From positions 317,501 to 381,500 of the forward strand of contig NC_009513.1 of the NCBI RefSeq assembly GCF_000016825.1: DNA of 64,000 bases, in the 5' to 3' direction. The notes below the pieces were generated by a model that worked only from the letters and a program-made list of their open reading frames with translations, was not told the DNA's origin and ran no database searches. This stretch comes from Limosilactobacillus reuteri subsp. reuteri. Lineage in GTDB: Bacteria > Bacillota > Bacilli > Lactobacillales > Lactobacillaceae. Of this stretch, positions 54,752 through 64,000 are shown one piece after another. Each line of letters opens with the position of its first letter. The first letter of the stretch is position 1. The position numbers were made by a program, and so were the translations under genes.

Positions 54752-55264
54752 ATGAAAAAAAACAATTCATCATTATCTGAACAACAAAAGTTTATGAAGA
54801 TGGCGATTGCAGAAGCAAAACAAGCCAGAATTTTAGATGAAGTACCAATTGGTGCGATTGTTGTCCACGATGGACAGGTAATTGGACGTGGTCATAATAT
54901 GCGTGAAAAGTTTCAAGATGTTACCTATCACGCAGAAATGCTTGCAATTATGGAAGCATGCACGAATTTAGGGAGTTGGCGCTTAGAAGATTGCGACTTG
55001 TATGTTACGTTAGAACCGTGCATCATGTGTAGCGGTGCCATTATCAATGCACGGATAAAAAATGTTTATTATGGTGCCGCTGATCCGAAAGCAGGGGCAG
55101 TTGATAGCTTATATCATTTACTAAGTGATTCACGTTTAAATCATCAAGTCAATGTTCATTCTGGTATTTTAGGGGATGAGTGTAGCCAAATGTTAAAAAA
55201 CTTTTTCCGTGAAATTCGCCGTCGTCGGAAAGAGGCTCGAAGAAAAAATAAGACTAACCTCTAG
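54752..55264 (+). CDS. tadA: tRNA adenosine(34) deaminase TadA
   Basis: A 170-residue zinc deaminase that converts A34 to inosine in tRNA. Zinc ligands and catalytic Glu: H60-A-E62 and PC90-xx-C93 (LEPCIMCSGA). VPIGAIVVHDGQVIGRGHN is typical. GGAG lies upstream of ATG 54752. In bacteria its usual substrate is tRNA-Arg(ACG); this window also has a tRNA-Leu with A34. It heads the tadA-SRP RNA-dnaX order conserved in Firmicutes. Confidence 0.95.
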   Translation: MKKNNSSLSEQQKFMKMAIAEAKQARILDEVPIGAIVVHDGQVIGRGHNMREKFQDVTYHAEMLAIMEACTNLGSWRLEDCDLYVTLEPCIMCSGAIINARIKNVYYGAADPKAGAVDSLYHLLSDSRLNHQVNVHSGILGDECSQMLKNFFREIRRRRKEARRKNKTNL

Positions 55265-55302
55265 TAATTTAAAGAAAAATAGTGTATTATACTATTTGCC
55301 GT

Positions 55303-55393
55303 AAGGCCTTAGAGCAAGGGCATGCTTACGAACCGTGTCAGGTCTGGAAGGAAGCAGCACTAAGTATGATATGCCTTGTGCTCTAAGTTTTAT
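55303..55393 (+). ncRNA. ffs: Small bacterial signal recognition particle RNA (4.5S-type)
   Basis: A hairpin RNA whose arms CCTTAGAGCAAGGGCAT and ATGCCTTGTGCTCTAAG pair end to end. The apical region carries the conserved SRP domain IV sequence (GTCAGGTCTGGAAGGAAGCA). It sits between tadA and dnaX as in other Firmicutes. The 5' and 3' ends are estimated from the stem. Confidence 0.9.
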
Positions 55394-55536
55394 TGATAAT
55401 TAAGCGGACTCGTAATAATTTGTTGCGGGTCTTTTTTATTTTGAAATTTTAATTAAAATGTATTTTAACTACTTTATATGCTTAATTCCTTGTATAATAT
55501 TTTATAGTATTTTAAATTCAGAAAGGGAGTCTGGCG

Positions 55537-57372
55537 ATGAGTTATCAGGCATTATATCGTGTCTGGCGACCACAGCGATTCGATGATCTTGTCGGTCAAC
55601 AGATTGTTACAAGAACCCTAAAAAACGCCATTATCACTCACCAGATAAGCCATGCATACTTGTTCGCTGGTCCACGTGGTACTGGTAAAACCTCAGCAGC
55701 GAAGATTTTTGCTAAAGCGGTTAATTGTCATCACTCTAAGGATGGCGAACCATGTAATGAGTGTGAGATTTGTAAAGCAATTACGAACGGGCAATTAAAT
55801 GATGTAATTGAAATCGATGCGGCTTCTAATAATGGGGTTGAAGAGATTCGTGATATTCGGGATAAGGCAAAATATGCCCCTACCCAAGCGGATTACAAGG
55901 TCTATATAATTGATGAAGTTCACATGCTTTCAACAGGGGCCTTTAATGCATTGCTAAAAACGCTTGAAGAACCACCAGCCAATGTGATTTTTATTCTCGC
56001 AACTACGGAACCCCATAAAATTCCTTTAACAATTATTTCGCGAGTTCAACGATTTGATTTTCGACGAATTTCAGCAGAAGATGCATTTAATCGAATGAAA
56101 TATATCCTTGATCAAAAGAAAGTTACTTATGATGAAAAAGCATTATGGGTAATTGCGAATGCCGCTGAAGGAGGAATGCGGGATGCGTTGAGTATTCTTG
56201 ACCAGGTGCTTTCTTTCAGTGATAATGAAGTAAAGTTGGATGATGCTTTATTAGTTACAGGAAGTGTTACTAAACAGTTATTAAAGAAGTACTTTTTGGA
56301 AATTAGTAAGCATGAAGGGGCGACTGCTCTTGATACTATGAAGGATATTTTAGATGAAGGGAAAGACGGTCAGCGGTTCATTGAGGACTTGATTTCCTTT
56401 ATTCGTGATATTCTGTTGTACCAAGAATCACCAAGCTTGATTAGTGTTGAAAGTACAGGTCTAAAGCAGGAAGACTTTGAAGAAATAGTCCAACTTGCTT
56501 CTTCAGCGACCTTATACCGAATGATCGATGAACTAAATAATATTCAAGAAGAGATGCGTTTTACGACCCATCCAGATGTGTATTTGGAAGTTCTTACAAT
56601 AAAACTTGCACAAATCGAACCACAAAAGAATCTTCAATCGGCACCAGCAGTTTCTGCGGATACAAATGCTGAAGCTACTAAGACGATTGAAAAATTACAA
56701 CAAGAGATTCAGCAATTGCAACAAACAGTAAAACAGTTGCAGAATACGCCGGTAAGAGCTAGTCGACCATCACCTCGCCAACAAAATGAGCAGCCACGAG
56801 TACAACAAAAGAAAGTGCAGGTTAATCTCAATAAGATTTACCCAGTGTTAGAAAATGCGACTCGTCAAGATTTAATAAATGTTCGTGAGCTATGGGGAGA
56901 TATGTTGAACCTATTGTCGGTGCCGCAACGGTCATTACTTCACGTTTCACAACCGGTTGCCGCTAGTGCCGCGGGAATAATTGTTGCTTTTGATTATCCG
57001 TTCTTATTCCAACAAGCAGCTGATGATACAACGTTGTTAGAGAATATGGAAAGTGCTTTGCAACGTTTAACTGGGAATGAACGGCAAGTTGTTTTTGTAC
57101 CTAAGGATAAGTGGCCAAAAATTCGGCAAGACTTTATCAAGGATCATGGTTTTGGTAAGAATCAGCAAAAGTCGCAACCTATTACACAAAAGCCGCAAAC
57201 TACTGAAGAAAGCGGACAAACTCCTGCAGCTACACCAGCACCGATGGAGGAACCACCGCTACCCCCAGAAGATGAGGCACTAACTGAAGAAAAGTCACCT
57301 CAAGAAGATAAACAAGTAGCAACAGCACAGAAGCTATTTGGTAGTGATATTGTTAAAGTAGAAGATAATTAA
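55537..57372 (+). CDS. dnaX: DNA polymerase III subunits gamma and tau
   Basis: A 611-residue clamp-loader ATPase. Walker A is GPRGTGKT (45-52), the zinc module CNECEIC is near residue 76, and DEVHMLS and the sensor [10 protein letters not shown] follow. The Gln/Pro-rich C-terminal region from about residue 375 is the tau-specific part. AAAGGGAG precedes ATG. It is first in the dnaX-ybaB-recR cluster. Confidence 0.96.
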   Translation: MSYQALYRVWRPQRFDDLVGQQIVTRTLKNAIITHQISHAYLFAGPRGTGKTSAAKIFAKAVNCHHSKDGEPCNECEICKAITNGQLNDVIEIDAASNNGVEEIRDIRDKAKYAPTQADYKVYIIDEVHMLSTGAFNALLKTLEEPPANVIFILATTEPHKIPLTIISRVQRFDFRRISAEDAFNRMKYILDQKKVTYDEKALWVIANAAEGGMRDALSILDQVLSFSDNEVKLDDALLVTGSVTKQLLKKYFLEISKHEGATALDTMKDILDEGKDGQRFIEDLISFIRDILLYQESPSLISVESTGLKQEDFEEIVQLASSATLYRMIDELNNIQEEMRFTTHPDVYLEVLTIKLAQIEPQKNLQSAPAVSADTNAEATKTIEKLQQEIQQLQQTVKQLQNTPVRASRPSPRQQNEQPRVQQKKVQVNLNKIYPVLENATRQDLINVRELWGDMLNLLSVPQRSLLHVSQPVAASAAGIIVAFDYPFLFQQAADDTTLLENMESALQRLTGNERQVVFVPKDKWPKIRQDFIKDHGFGKNQQKSQPITQKPQTTEESGQTPAATPAPMEEPPLPPEDEALTEEKSPQEDKQVATAQKLFGSDIVKVEDN

Positions 57373-57392
57373 GAAAAAGGATGGATGATATT

Positions 57393-57701
57393 ATGATGCG
57401 TGGAATGAATATGCAACAAATGATGAAGCAAGCTAAGGCAATGCAAAAGAAAATGATGGCTGAACATGAAGAACTTGCTAAACAGGAATTTGTTGGAAAA
57501 GCACCAGATGATATGGTAACTGCTACGTTTAGCGGGGATAATCAATTAATTGACTTAAAGATTAAGCCAGAAGCAGTTGATCCAGATGATATTGATATGC
57601 TTCAGGACTTGGTAATTGCTGCTGTGAAAGACGGAATGAAGCAAGTTAATGATGCTACTCAACAAAAGCTTGGTAAATATACACAAGGTATGGGGTTGTA
57701 A
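57393..57701 (+). CDS. YbaB/EbfC family nucleoid-associated protein
   Basis: A 102-residue DNA-binding protein with the usual [16 protein letters not shown]-terminal helix and [18 protein letters not shown] 57393 (or 57396) is chosen over 57381 for spacing from the AAGGATGG stretch. It always sits between dnaX and recR. Confidence 0.92.
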   Translation: MMRGMNMQQMMKQAKAMQKKMMAEHEELAKQEFVGKAPDDMVTATFSGDNQLIDLKIKPEAVDPDDIDMLQDLVIAAVKDGMKQVNDATQQKLGKYTQGMGL

Positions 57702-57704
57702 AAA

Positions 57705-58307
57705 GTGATCCAATATCCAGAACCATTAGCGAAATTAATTGAAAGCTATACTAAGTTGCCAGGAATCGGGCAAAAGACTGCAACGCGGCTGGCGTTCTAT
57801 ACTCTGAGTATGCAAGAAGATGATGTGACAAACTTTGCTAAATCCCTTCTGTCTGCTAAAAGGGACCTTCATAACTGTAGTATTTGTGGCAATATTACCG
57901 AAGACGACCCTTGTCCAATTTGTCGCGATAAGACCCGTGATCATTCGCAAATTCTAGTTGTTGAGCAGTCACAAGACGTTATGGCAATGGAACGGATGCA
58001 TGAATACCATGGTTTATACCATGTCCTTCATGGAGTTATTTCTCCAGTTGCAGGAACAGGCCCAGAAGATATTAATATTACAAGTTTACTTAAACGACTA
58101 AAGAAAGATGATGAAGTAAAGGAAATTATTATTGCAACGAATGCTTCATCTGATGGTGAGTTGACGGCCGGTTACCTCGCTAAGTTAATTAAGCCTGCGG
58201 GAATTAAAGTTACTCGGTTGGCGCATGGGTTATCAGTTGGCGCTGATATTGACTATGCTGATGAGATGACATTATTCAAAGCAGTGCAAGGGCGAACGGA
58301 GATGTAA
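57705..58307 (+). CDS. recR: Recombination mediator RecR
   Basis: A 200-residue protein with an N-terminal HhH ([14 protein letters not shown]), a four-Cys zinc finger ([16 protein letters not shown]), and a Toprim domain ([25 protein letters not shown]). It loads RecA in gap repair with RecFO. GTG 57705 is the start, 3 nt after the ybaB stop; the RBS is weak, suggesting coupling. Confidence 0.95.
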   Translation: MIQYPEPLAKLIESYTKLPGIGQKTATRLAFYTLSMQEDDVTNFAKSLLSAKRDLHNCSICGNITEDDPCPICRDKTRDHSQILVVEQSQDVMAMERMHEYHGLYHVLHGVISPVAGTGPEDINITSLLKRLKKDDEVKEIIIATNASSDGELTAGYLAKLIKPAGIKVTRLAHGLSVGADIDYADEMTLFKAVQGRTEM

Positions 58308-58311
58308 GAAA

Positions 58312-58560
58312 ATGTTTTTTAAGCGGCCGACTAAAGAGGTAGAACGTGAACGAAACCAACGTCTGCTAGAAGCGGTATACTCTACGAAGGCTAGTTGGGA
58401 TCATGCACGTGAAACTGAACGGGCAGTATATGAAGCAAACGTTAATAGTGAACTTCATTATCGTTCCCGGATTCAAGAGCAGAAATTTTTATACCTATAT
58501 AAAATTGCTCGCAAATTTAAAGTTCACGGGAAATTAAATGATGGAGTAATTGATCGCTAG
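58312..58560 (+). CDS. YaaL family (DUF2508) protein
   Basis: An 82-residue, highly charged helical protein (MFFKRPTKEVERERNQRLLEAV). Function unknown. It lies in its conserved location between recR and tmk, with only short intergenic gaps. Confidence 0.88.
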   Translation: MFFKRPTKEVERERNQRLLEAVYSTKASWDHARETERAVYEANVNSELHYRSRIQEQKFLYLYKIARKFKVHGKLNDGVIDR

Positions 58561-58569
58561 GAGAGAGAA

Positions 58570-59211
58570 ATGGACGGTAAATTTATATCATTTGAAGGAC
58601 CAGATGGCGCGGGTAAGACAAGTGTAATCCAACAGATCCAACTGGAATTGGAAGATCAGCTTGGCACAGAAAAAGTTATGTATACTCGTGAACCTGGTGG
58701 TAATAAGATCTCTGAGCAAATTCGCCAGGTACTGTTTGATGGTCAAAATACCGATATGGATGGGCGGACAGAAGCATTGCTTTTTGCTGCTGCTCGTCGG
58801 CAACACATTGTTTCAGAAATAATTCCGGGGCTGAAAGCAGGCAAAGTTATTCTGTGTGATCGATTTGTAGATAGTTCCATTGCTTATCAGGGAGCTGGTC
58901 GGGGCCTTGGAGAAAAAGAAATTTGGCAAATTAATCAGTTTGCGATTGATGGGCTAATGCCGGCGTTGACAATTTATCTTGATATTGAATCAGAAATTGG
59001 CTTAAAACGGATTGCTGAGCATCGTTCCAATCAAGTTAATCGATTAGATGAAGAAAAACTTGAATTTCATCGAACTGTTCGTCAATCTTATTTAAAACTC
59101 TACCAGAATTATCCAGAACGAATAGAGTTGATTGATGCAAGCCAGCCATTGGAAAAAGTGATTGAGGACGTAAAAGCAACAATTCATGACCGGTTTTCAG
59201 ATTTGTTTTAA
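58570..59211 (+). CDS. tmk: Thymidylate kinase
   Basis: A 213-residue kinase converting dTMP to dTDP. P-loop EGPDGAGKTSV, DR motif CDRFVDSSIAYQGAGRGLG, and lid LKRIAEHRSNQVNRLD are visible. AGGAGAGA precedes ATG. Confidence 0.97.
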   Translation: MDGKFISFEGPDGAGKTSVIQQIQLELEDQLGTEKVMYTREPGGNKISEQIRQVLFDGQNTDMDGRTEALLFAAARRQHIVSEIIPGLKAGKVILCDRFVDSSIAYQGAGRGLGEKEIWQINQFAIDGLMPALTIYLDIESEIGLKRIAEHRSNQVNRLDEEKLEFHRTVRQSYLKLYQNYPERIELIDASQPLEKVIEDVKATIHDRFSDLF

Positions 59212-59230
59212 TAAAAAAGGGTGATTAATA

Positions 59231-59554
59231 ATGAAAATGATTATTGCAATTGTTCAATCAAAAGATAGCAATCGTTTACGAAAAGCATTTAATAAAGCTG
59301 ATATTCACGTTACTCAATTATCAACAACTGGTGGCTTTCTTCGTGAAGGAAATGCAACATTTCTAATTGGGATTGAGGACGACCGTGTTCAAGAAGTATT
59401 ATCAGTAATTAAAAAGAATGCTGAGTCACGTGAACAATACGTTACATCGCAAATGCATATGGATGTTGAAGGCGGTTCGGCATTTCCTGTCAACGTAAAG
59501 ATTGGTGGGGCAACTGTCTTTGTCTTACCAGTAGAAGACTTCATTAAATTTTAA
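59231..59554 (+). CDS. darA: Cyclic di-AMP receptor DarA/PstA (PII-like)
   Basis: A 107-residue PII-like trimeric signalling protein, formerly YaaQ. Typical parts: MKMIIAIVQSKDSNRLRKAF, VTQLSTTGGFLREGNATFLIGIED (c-di-AMP pocket), and VKIGGATVFVLPV. It has the expected neighbours tmk and holB. Its downstream partner is unknown. Confidence 0.94.
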   Translation: MKMIIAIVQSKDSNRLRKAFNKADIHVTQLSTTGGFLREGNATFLIGIEDDRVQEVLSVIKKNAESREQYVTSQMHMDVEGGSAFPVNVKIGGATVFVLPVEDFIKF

Positions 59555-59568
59555 GTAGGTGAAGATGG

Positions 59569-60582
59569 TTGGCTGAACAGGGACAAACACGTGCAGAAAA
59601 ATTACAACCAGCAATAATTACTCGTTTTCAAAAAATATTATCAAATAATGAGCTTGCTCATGCTTATCTGTTTGTTGGGCCAGGTGGTTCAGGAAAAATG
59701 TCAATTGCCCAATGGTTATCATTACGGTTATTTTGTCTTCATCCCCAGGACAATGAACCAGACTTAACCTGTGCCGAGTGTCAGCGAATTTTATCTGGAA
59801 ACCATCCTGACATTGTCTATGCTGCTCCAGAAGGTCGCCAAATAAAGGTTGATGAGATTCGCCGCTTAAAAGCAGAGTTTTCTAAGAGTGCGGTAGAAGG
59901 CAATAAGAAAATTTTTATTATTAAAGATGCTGATAAAATGACAAACGGTGCAGCAAATAGCCTTCTTAAGTTTATTGAAGAACCAGGAGCTGGCGTTTAT
60001 ATCTTTATGCTAACGACTAATAAAAGTGCTGTCTTACCAACGATTCGATCACGAACACAGGTGATTGAACTACCACCATTAAAACGAGATGCATTGTTAA
60101 CGGTTTTAACTGAGCATAATATTCCGCAATCTCAACAACAAATTGCTGTTGGGATTACAGATTCCGTTGCAATGATTGAACAATGGCAAGAAGATAATTG
60201 GTTTGAGAGTGCGATCAAAGGAGTCATTCAGTGGTATCAAGATACGACGCGAAATGGGATGTTAGGTTTTGTTGATGTTCAGACAATTCTGCAAAAAGTA
60301 GCTACCGACCGGGATAAACAACAAGTAGTTCTGGACTTAATTACCTTAATCTGGCGTGATACGCTAATGGTAAATTCGGGAATTACAGCAGCCAACCGTC
60401 TTCACTTTAATAATATTTTAGGAGAAATGGGAGAAGTAGTTAGAAAATACTCTCCTCAACAATTGTTAGCAGCTAGTCAGTTAACGTTGGAAACTCGTCA
60501 TATGTTAGAACAAAATATTAGTTTTCAAAATATTGTTGAACAATTGACGATTCGGCTTGTGCAGGTTTTAAGCATTAGTTAG
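59569..60582 (+). CDS. holB: DNA polymerase III delta' subunit
   Basis: A 337-residue clamp-loader subunit with AAA+ fold. GPGGSGKMS replaces the Walker A threonine, a change tolerated in delta'. The zinc module CAECQRI and SRTQVIELPPL are seen. The start codon appears to be TTG 59569, about 7 nt after AGGTGA; an ATG at 59565 is in another frame. Confidence 0.93.
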   Translation: MAEQGQTRAEKLQPAIITRFQKILSNNELAHAYLFVGPGGSGKMSIAQWLSLRLFCLHPQDNEPDLTCAECQRILSGNHPDIVYAAPEGRQIKVDEIRRLKAEFSKSAVEGNKKIFIIKDADKMTNGAANSLLKFIEEPGAGVYIFMLTTNKSAVLPTIRSRTQVIELPPLKRDALLTVLTEHNIPQSQQQIAVGITDSVAMIEQWQEDNWFESAIKGVIQWYQDTTRNGMLGFVDVQTILQKVATDRDKQQVVLDLITLIWRDTLMVNSGITAANRLHFNNILGEMGEVVRKYSPQQLLAASQLTLETRHMLEQNISFQNIVEQLTIRLVQVLSIS

Positions 60583-60592
60583 GGGCGAAAAG

Positions 60593-60943
60593 ATGAGTGA
60601 AGAATATAGTTCAGATAATCTTTATGAACAATTTGCGCAGGTGATGAACCAGACTCAGGATTTGGTTAAGAAAATGGAGCAGTTGCAGGCAAAAATTATT
60701 GCTATTTCTGAGGAAAATGTGGAACTTTCAATTGAAAACAAGCATTTGCGTCAGATGATTAAAGAAAAGCAGCCACACCATAGTGAAAATCAATTATCTG
60801 GATCACGGCAAAATTTAAAAGAACTTTACCAACAGGGATTCCATGTTTGTAGTGAGTACTATGGTAAGCGTCTTGAGCCTAATGAATCTTGTACTTTTTG
60901 TTTAGATGCAATATTTGGACACGAACAAGGAATGACAAAATAG
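60593..60943 (+). CDS. yabA: Replication initiation control protein YabA
   Basis: A 116-residue protein with an N-terminal coiled coil (about 5-60) that tetramerises and a C-terminal zinc-binding region (HVCSEYYGKRLEPNESCTFC). It links DnaA and DnaN and represses over-initiation. GGGGCGAAAAG precedes ATG. It follows holB by 10 nt. Confidence 0.95.
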   Translation: MSEEYSSDNLYEQFAQVMNQTQDLVKKMEQLQAKIIAISEENVELSIENKHLRQMIKEKQPHHSENQLSGSRQNLKELYQQGFHVCSEYYGKRLEPNESCTFCLDAIFGHEQGMTK

Positions 60944-60951
60944 GAGATAGT

Positions 60952-61818
60952 ATGCAGCAAATTAGTAGTTTTAATGATCACCAATCAGGAAGTTTATATT
61001 TGGTTCCAACCCCAATTGGAAATTTAGATGATATGACTTTCCGTGCAATTAAAACCTTAAAAGAAGTGGATCTGATTGCTGCTGAAGATACACGTCATAC
61101 TCAGCAACTATTAAACCATTTTGATATATCGACCCGTCAAATTAGTTTTCATGAGCATAATACTGAACAACGTGTTCCGGAATTAATTGAGAAATTAAAA
61201 GCTGGTTATTCGATTGCCCAGTGTAGCGATGCGGGGATGCCTTCGATTTCTGACCCCGGCAAGGAATTGGTAGCGGCGGCAGTTAGAGAAGGATTGCCAG
61301 TAATTCCGCTTCCAGGAGCTAATGCAGGATTGACGGCTCTTATTGCTTCGGGGTTAGTTCCCCAGCCGTTCTACTTCTTTGGCTTTTTAGAGCGTAAACA
61401 CCAGCAGCAAGTAACAGCACTGGAGCAATTGAAAGAGCGTAAAGAAACGATGATCTTTTATGAAGCTCCACACCGCTTAAAAAAGACTTTAGCTACGATG
61501 GCGGAAGTTTTCGGCAATGAACGGCGAGTTGTATTAGCACGGGAACTCACTAAACGCTATGAAGAGTTTACCCGGGGAACGCTTGCTGAAGTAACTGCCT
61601 GGTTTGAAGATCACCAACCACGAGGCGAATTCGTTATTCTGGTAGCAGGGAATGAGCACCCCACAGAGAAGACGGATAATGAGATTGAATTACCATTAAC
61701 AGAGCAGGTTGATAAGGAAATTTTAAATGGCCTTTCCACTAATGCTGCGATTAAGCTGGTGGCAAAGAAAAATAATATAAAACGCCAGGAATTATATAAA
61801 CAATATCATCAATTGTAG
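60952..61818 (+). CDS. rsmI: 16S rRNA (cytidine1402-2'-O)-methyltransferase RsmI
   Basis: A 288-residue SAM-dependent tetrapyrrole-methylase-fold enzyme modifying C1402 in the 16S rRNA P-site. LYLVPTPIGNLDDMTFRAI, AAEDTRHTQQLLNHF, SDAGMPSISDPG and REDKFYEAPHR-like segments are present. ATG 60952 follows AGGAG; the frame to 60889 overlaps yabA. It completes the conserved block. Confidence 0.96.
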   Translation: MQQISSFNDHQSGSLYLVPTPIGNLDDMTFRAIKTLKEVDLIAAEDTRHTQQLLNHFDISTRQISFHEHNTEQRVPELIEKLKAGYSIAQCSDAGMPSISDPGKELVAAAVREGLPVIPLPGANAGLTALIASGLVPQPFYFFGFLERKHQQQVTALEQLKERKETMIFYEAPHRLKKTLATMAEVFGNERRVVLARELTKRYEEFTRGTLAEVTAWFEDHQPRGEFVILVAGNEHPTEKTDNEIELPLTEQVDKEILNGLSTNAAIKLVAKKNNIKRQELYKQYHQL

Positions 61819-61827
61819 GAGAAAAGT

Positions 61828-62589
61828 ATGGAGTTAAAGCAAGAAGCACAAACATTCGAAATGCCGCACTTACTAACATATTATGAGTGTGATGAAACAA
61901 GTCATCCAAGCCTAAGCATGATATTAAGTATGATTTCCATGGTATCCGATGAGCATAGTATGTCTTTAGGAATGGGCACCAAAGAAATACAATCTACTGG
62001 CGGTACATGGGTAGTAAGCGGCTATGAAGGACATCTTTCCGCAAAGCAACCTTCTTTTGGCGAAACAGTTATTTTAGGAACAAAAGCTGTTTCCTATAAC
62101 CGCTTTTTTGCTGTTCGTGATTTTTGGATAACGGGTAAAGAACACCAGATTGAATATGCACGAATTAGGTCGATTTTTGTGTTTATGAATCTAAAGACGC
62201 GGCGAATGCAATCAATTCCACCAGCTTTAATTGAACCGTTTAATGCTCCCGTTGCGAAAAGAATTCCTCGTCTAAAGCGACCTCAAAAATTGGATGAAAA
62301 TGCTTCGGTAATAAAGAAGAATTATCAAGTTCGTTATTTTGACCTTGATGCTAATCACCATGTTAATAATGCTCGTTACTTTGATTGGCTTCTTGATCCT
62401 CTTGGCCGTGATTTTTTACGCGGAAATCAGATAAAGAGATTTAATTTGCAGTATCTTCAAGAGGTACGCAATGGAGAAATGGTAGAAAGTAAAGTTAATA
62501 AGCTTCAAACAAATGATGAAAAGGTAACTTATCATCAGATTGGTGTTGGTGAGCAAATTGATGCAATTGCTGAGATAGAATGGTATTAA
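61828..62589 (+). CDS. Acyl-ACP thioesterase
   Basis: A 253-residue double hot-dog thioesterase of the FatA/FatB-like bacterial family, releasing fatty acids from ACP. The catalytic-type sequence DLDANHHVNNARYFDWLLD (N and H) is in the second hot-dog domain. The first domain has SMSLGMGTKEIQSTGGTWVVS. AGGAGAAAAG precedes ATG. It follows rsmI by 9 nt, an arrangement seen in lactobacilli. Confidence 0.92.
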   Translation: MELKQEAQTFEMPHLLTYYECDETSHPSLSMILSMISMVSDEHSMSLGMGTKEIQSTGGTWVVSGYEGHLSAKQPSFGETVILGTKAVSYNRFFAVRDFWITGKEHQIEYARIRSIFVFMNLKTRRMQSIPPALIEPFNAPVAKRIPRLKRPQKLDENASVIKKNYQVRYFDLDANHHVNNARYFDWLLDPLGRDFLRGNQIKRFNLQYLQEVRNGEMVESKVNKLQTNDEKVTYHQIGVGEQIDAIAEIEWY

Positions 62590-62754
62590 AAATTAATCAA
62601 TGAATAATAGCGACTGGTTTCTAGACAGGAAATTAGTTGCTATTTTATTTTAACCTTAAATGTAGACAAAAAGATCTTGAATGGTTTAATGTAGAGACAT
62701 TTAAAGGAAGATGGTATTCTATGAATAGTAGTAATTATGAGGAGTGAGTTGACG

Positions 62755-64000
62755 TGAAAAGATCTTTAACGGCGATTATTTACCTCGAACCCGATCAGGT
62801 TAATTTACGGATCATTGAGATACCTACTTTAAAAGTGATAAATAATGTTCGATCGGGCCTTCTAAATATCGGGAACGCTAAAGTTGCTAATTATTCAGAA
62901 AACATGACTACAATTGTTAATAATATTGAAGGATTTAAGCAGATTATTAATGACTACCAGGCAACACCAGTTAAATTTTATGGCGATTTAGAAGACCTTG
63001 ATCCAGTTGCAACTAGGTATGTGGCCGACCAGTTAGAAGTTCGGACAGGATTACAGATTGAATGGTTAAACAATAACCAGCTAATGGCACAGTCGATGAG
63101 TTACCTTTTAACCTTGCTACCAGATTTTGAAAAACTTAGTAAACACAATATGTATCTTCTAAGTATCGGTCTTAGCTCGACTACCTTAGCTTATTTTCAC
63201 CATGGAAGCTTCGAACGTGCCTGGGATATTGATCTTGGTAATGCAAAAATTAGTCAGTTGGTGGGCCGTCTTCGAAAAACTGCCACTAATCCAACTGAAA
63301 TTATTCAAGATTATATTAGTAGTAAACTAGAGTATTTAACACCAGAACTGACGAAGAAAAAGCATACAGTAATGATGGTGCAAAATGCTCTCTCACTCAA
63401 TAAATTGTTTTTACCACATGATCAGCAGATCGCTGAAGTACCGCTAGATAAATTTCATGATGATTACCAAAAAATTTTATCGCCAGTCAAAGATGGTTTG
63501 ATGAAGAGTATTCAGATTGATGACCAACAATTTGAATTATTATTACCAAATTATTTAGTAACGGCGCGAACAGTGCGCTTAATTCAACCAGCAGGCCTTT
63601 ACGTAACGGATATTTCAACGATGGATGGGATTTCCCATGGAATTGGAGTTGATAATCCTAAAACGAGACGGCAAATTAATGAAATGATCAGAACAGCTGC
63701 CGACAATATTTCTTCACGATACGGTGTTGATTCAGCTCATCGGGATTTTGTAACGCGCTTTTCACTCCAACTCTTTGATCAATTACGCCCAATTCATCGT
63801 CTTGGTCAACATGAGCGATTATTATTAGAAATTGCTAGTAGAATTGATGATATTGGTAATTTTATTAACCAACGAGGACACTATCGTCACTCTGCTTATA
63901 TTATGGAGGCTAATCCTTTAATCGGCCTTTCAGATAAAGATAATCGGATTATTGCTGAAGTGGCAAGATATCATAGTGCAGAGTCTCCAGATATTAGTCA
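62755..64000 (+). CDS. Ppx/GppA-family protein, 3' part beyond the window
   Basis: The open frame starts at GTG 62755 (AGGAGTGA upstream) and continues past the window end, with at least 415 residues. The overall pattern is Ppx/GppA: SIGLSSTTLAYFHHG, ISTMDGISHGIGVD, LFDQLRPIHRLGQ, and an HD-like C-terminal IDDIGNFINQRGHYRHSAYIM. The first ATP/phosphate loop, usually DLGSNSxR, reads YLEPDQVNLR, and the second, usually DIGGGSTE, reads SIGLSSTT. Both are degraded, so catalysis is doubtful. It could be a regulatory or altered-specificity homologue. Confidence 0.85.

Noticed and set aside
1..64000. CRISPR arrays, prophage or restriction systems
   Set aside because: No regularly spaced direct repeats, cas genes, phage structural genes or methylase genes are visible. 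The only intact mobile element is the IS66 copy.

Overview
The window is chromosomal DNA of a low-GC Gram-positive lactic acid bacterium. The best match is Limosilactobacillus reuteri or a very close relative. This is inferred from the split LacL/LacM beta-galactosidase, the bifunctional AdhE, the Bacillus-type core clusters and codon usage. No strain can be named from the sequence.

Layout. Positions 1-3160 are accessory: an intact IS66-family element with a perfect 8-bp target duplication, followed by about 700 bp of decayed DNA with an XRE-regulator remnant, up to a tRNA-Asn gene. From 3.4 to 17.7 kb come a lipoprotein, a peptide permease, tRNA-Tyr and tRNA-Gln, an MFS exporter, an aspartate antiporter with a racemase, a GntR-pncB-nadE NAD salvage cluster and tex-sprT. 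tRNA-Leu(AAG) and lacLM follow. From 20.9 to 31.2 kb lie a large membrane protein (minus strand), gpmA, an esterase, a cystathionine-lyase/amino-acid ABC transporter operon, and pepC, rpiA and a small acetyltransferase (minus), then dut. From 31.2 to 39.2 kb is the conserved radA-yacL-cysS-mrnC-rlmB-rpmG-secE-nusG-rplK-rplA block. A predicted polysaccharide-synthase module (40.8-43.4 kb) sits between an aminotransferase and rplJL. From 44.7 to 54.5 kb are small membrane proteins, mscL, a padR-DUF1700-DUF4097 operon, adhE (minus) and nrdHEF (minus). From 54.7 to 62.6 kb is the conserved tadA-SRP RNA-dnaX-ybaB-recR-yaaL-tmk-darA-holB-yabA-rsmI order, then an acyl-ACP thioesterase and a Ppx/GppA-like gene cut by the window end.

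Most striking signal. In front of the cystathionine-lyase/ABC operon is a complete, apparently undescribed, trp-style attenuator. It has a strong promoter, a 28-codon leader peptide with three consecutive Cys codons, and three mutually exclusive RNA pairings ending in an intrinsic terminator. All four proteins of the controlled operon contain no cysteine at all. Together this is a self-consistent cysteine-sensing system.

A second RNA signal is a 12-bp perfect hairpin (extended by U-G/U-A pairs opposite the Shine-Dalgarno) that sequesters the RBS and start codon of a 44-residue membrane protein heading the polysaccharide module. Other points of interest are a family of hairpins with covarying stems, two related r-protein leaders in front of rplK and rplA, paired NrdR boxes upstream of nrdH, a tRNA-Leu with anticodon AAG next to a resident tadA, and a Ppx homologue with degraded phosphate-binding motifs. 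Structures were folded by eye; no computation or database search was run.
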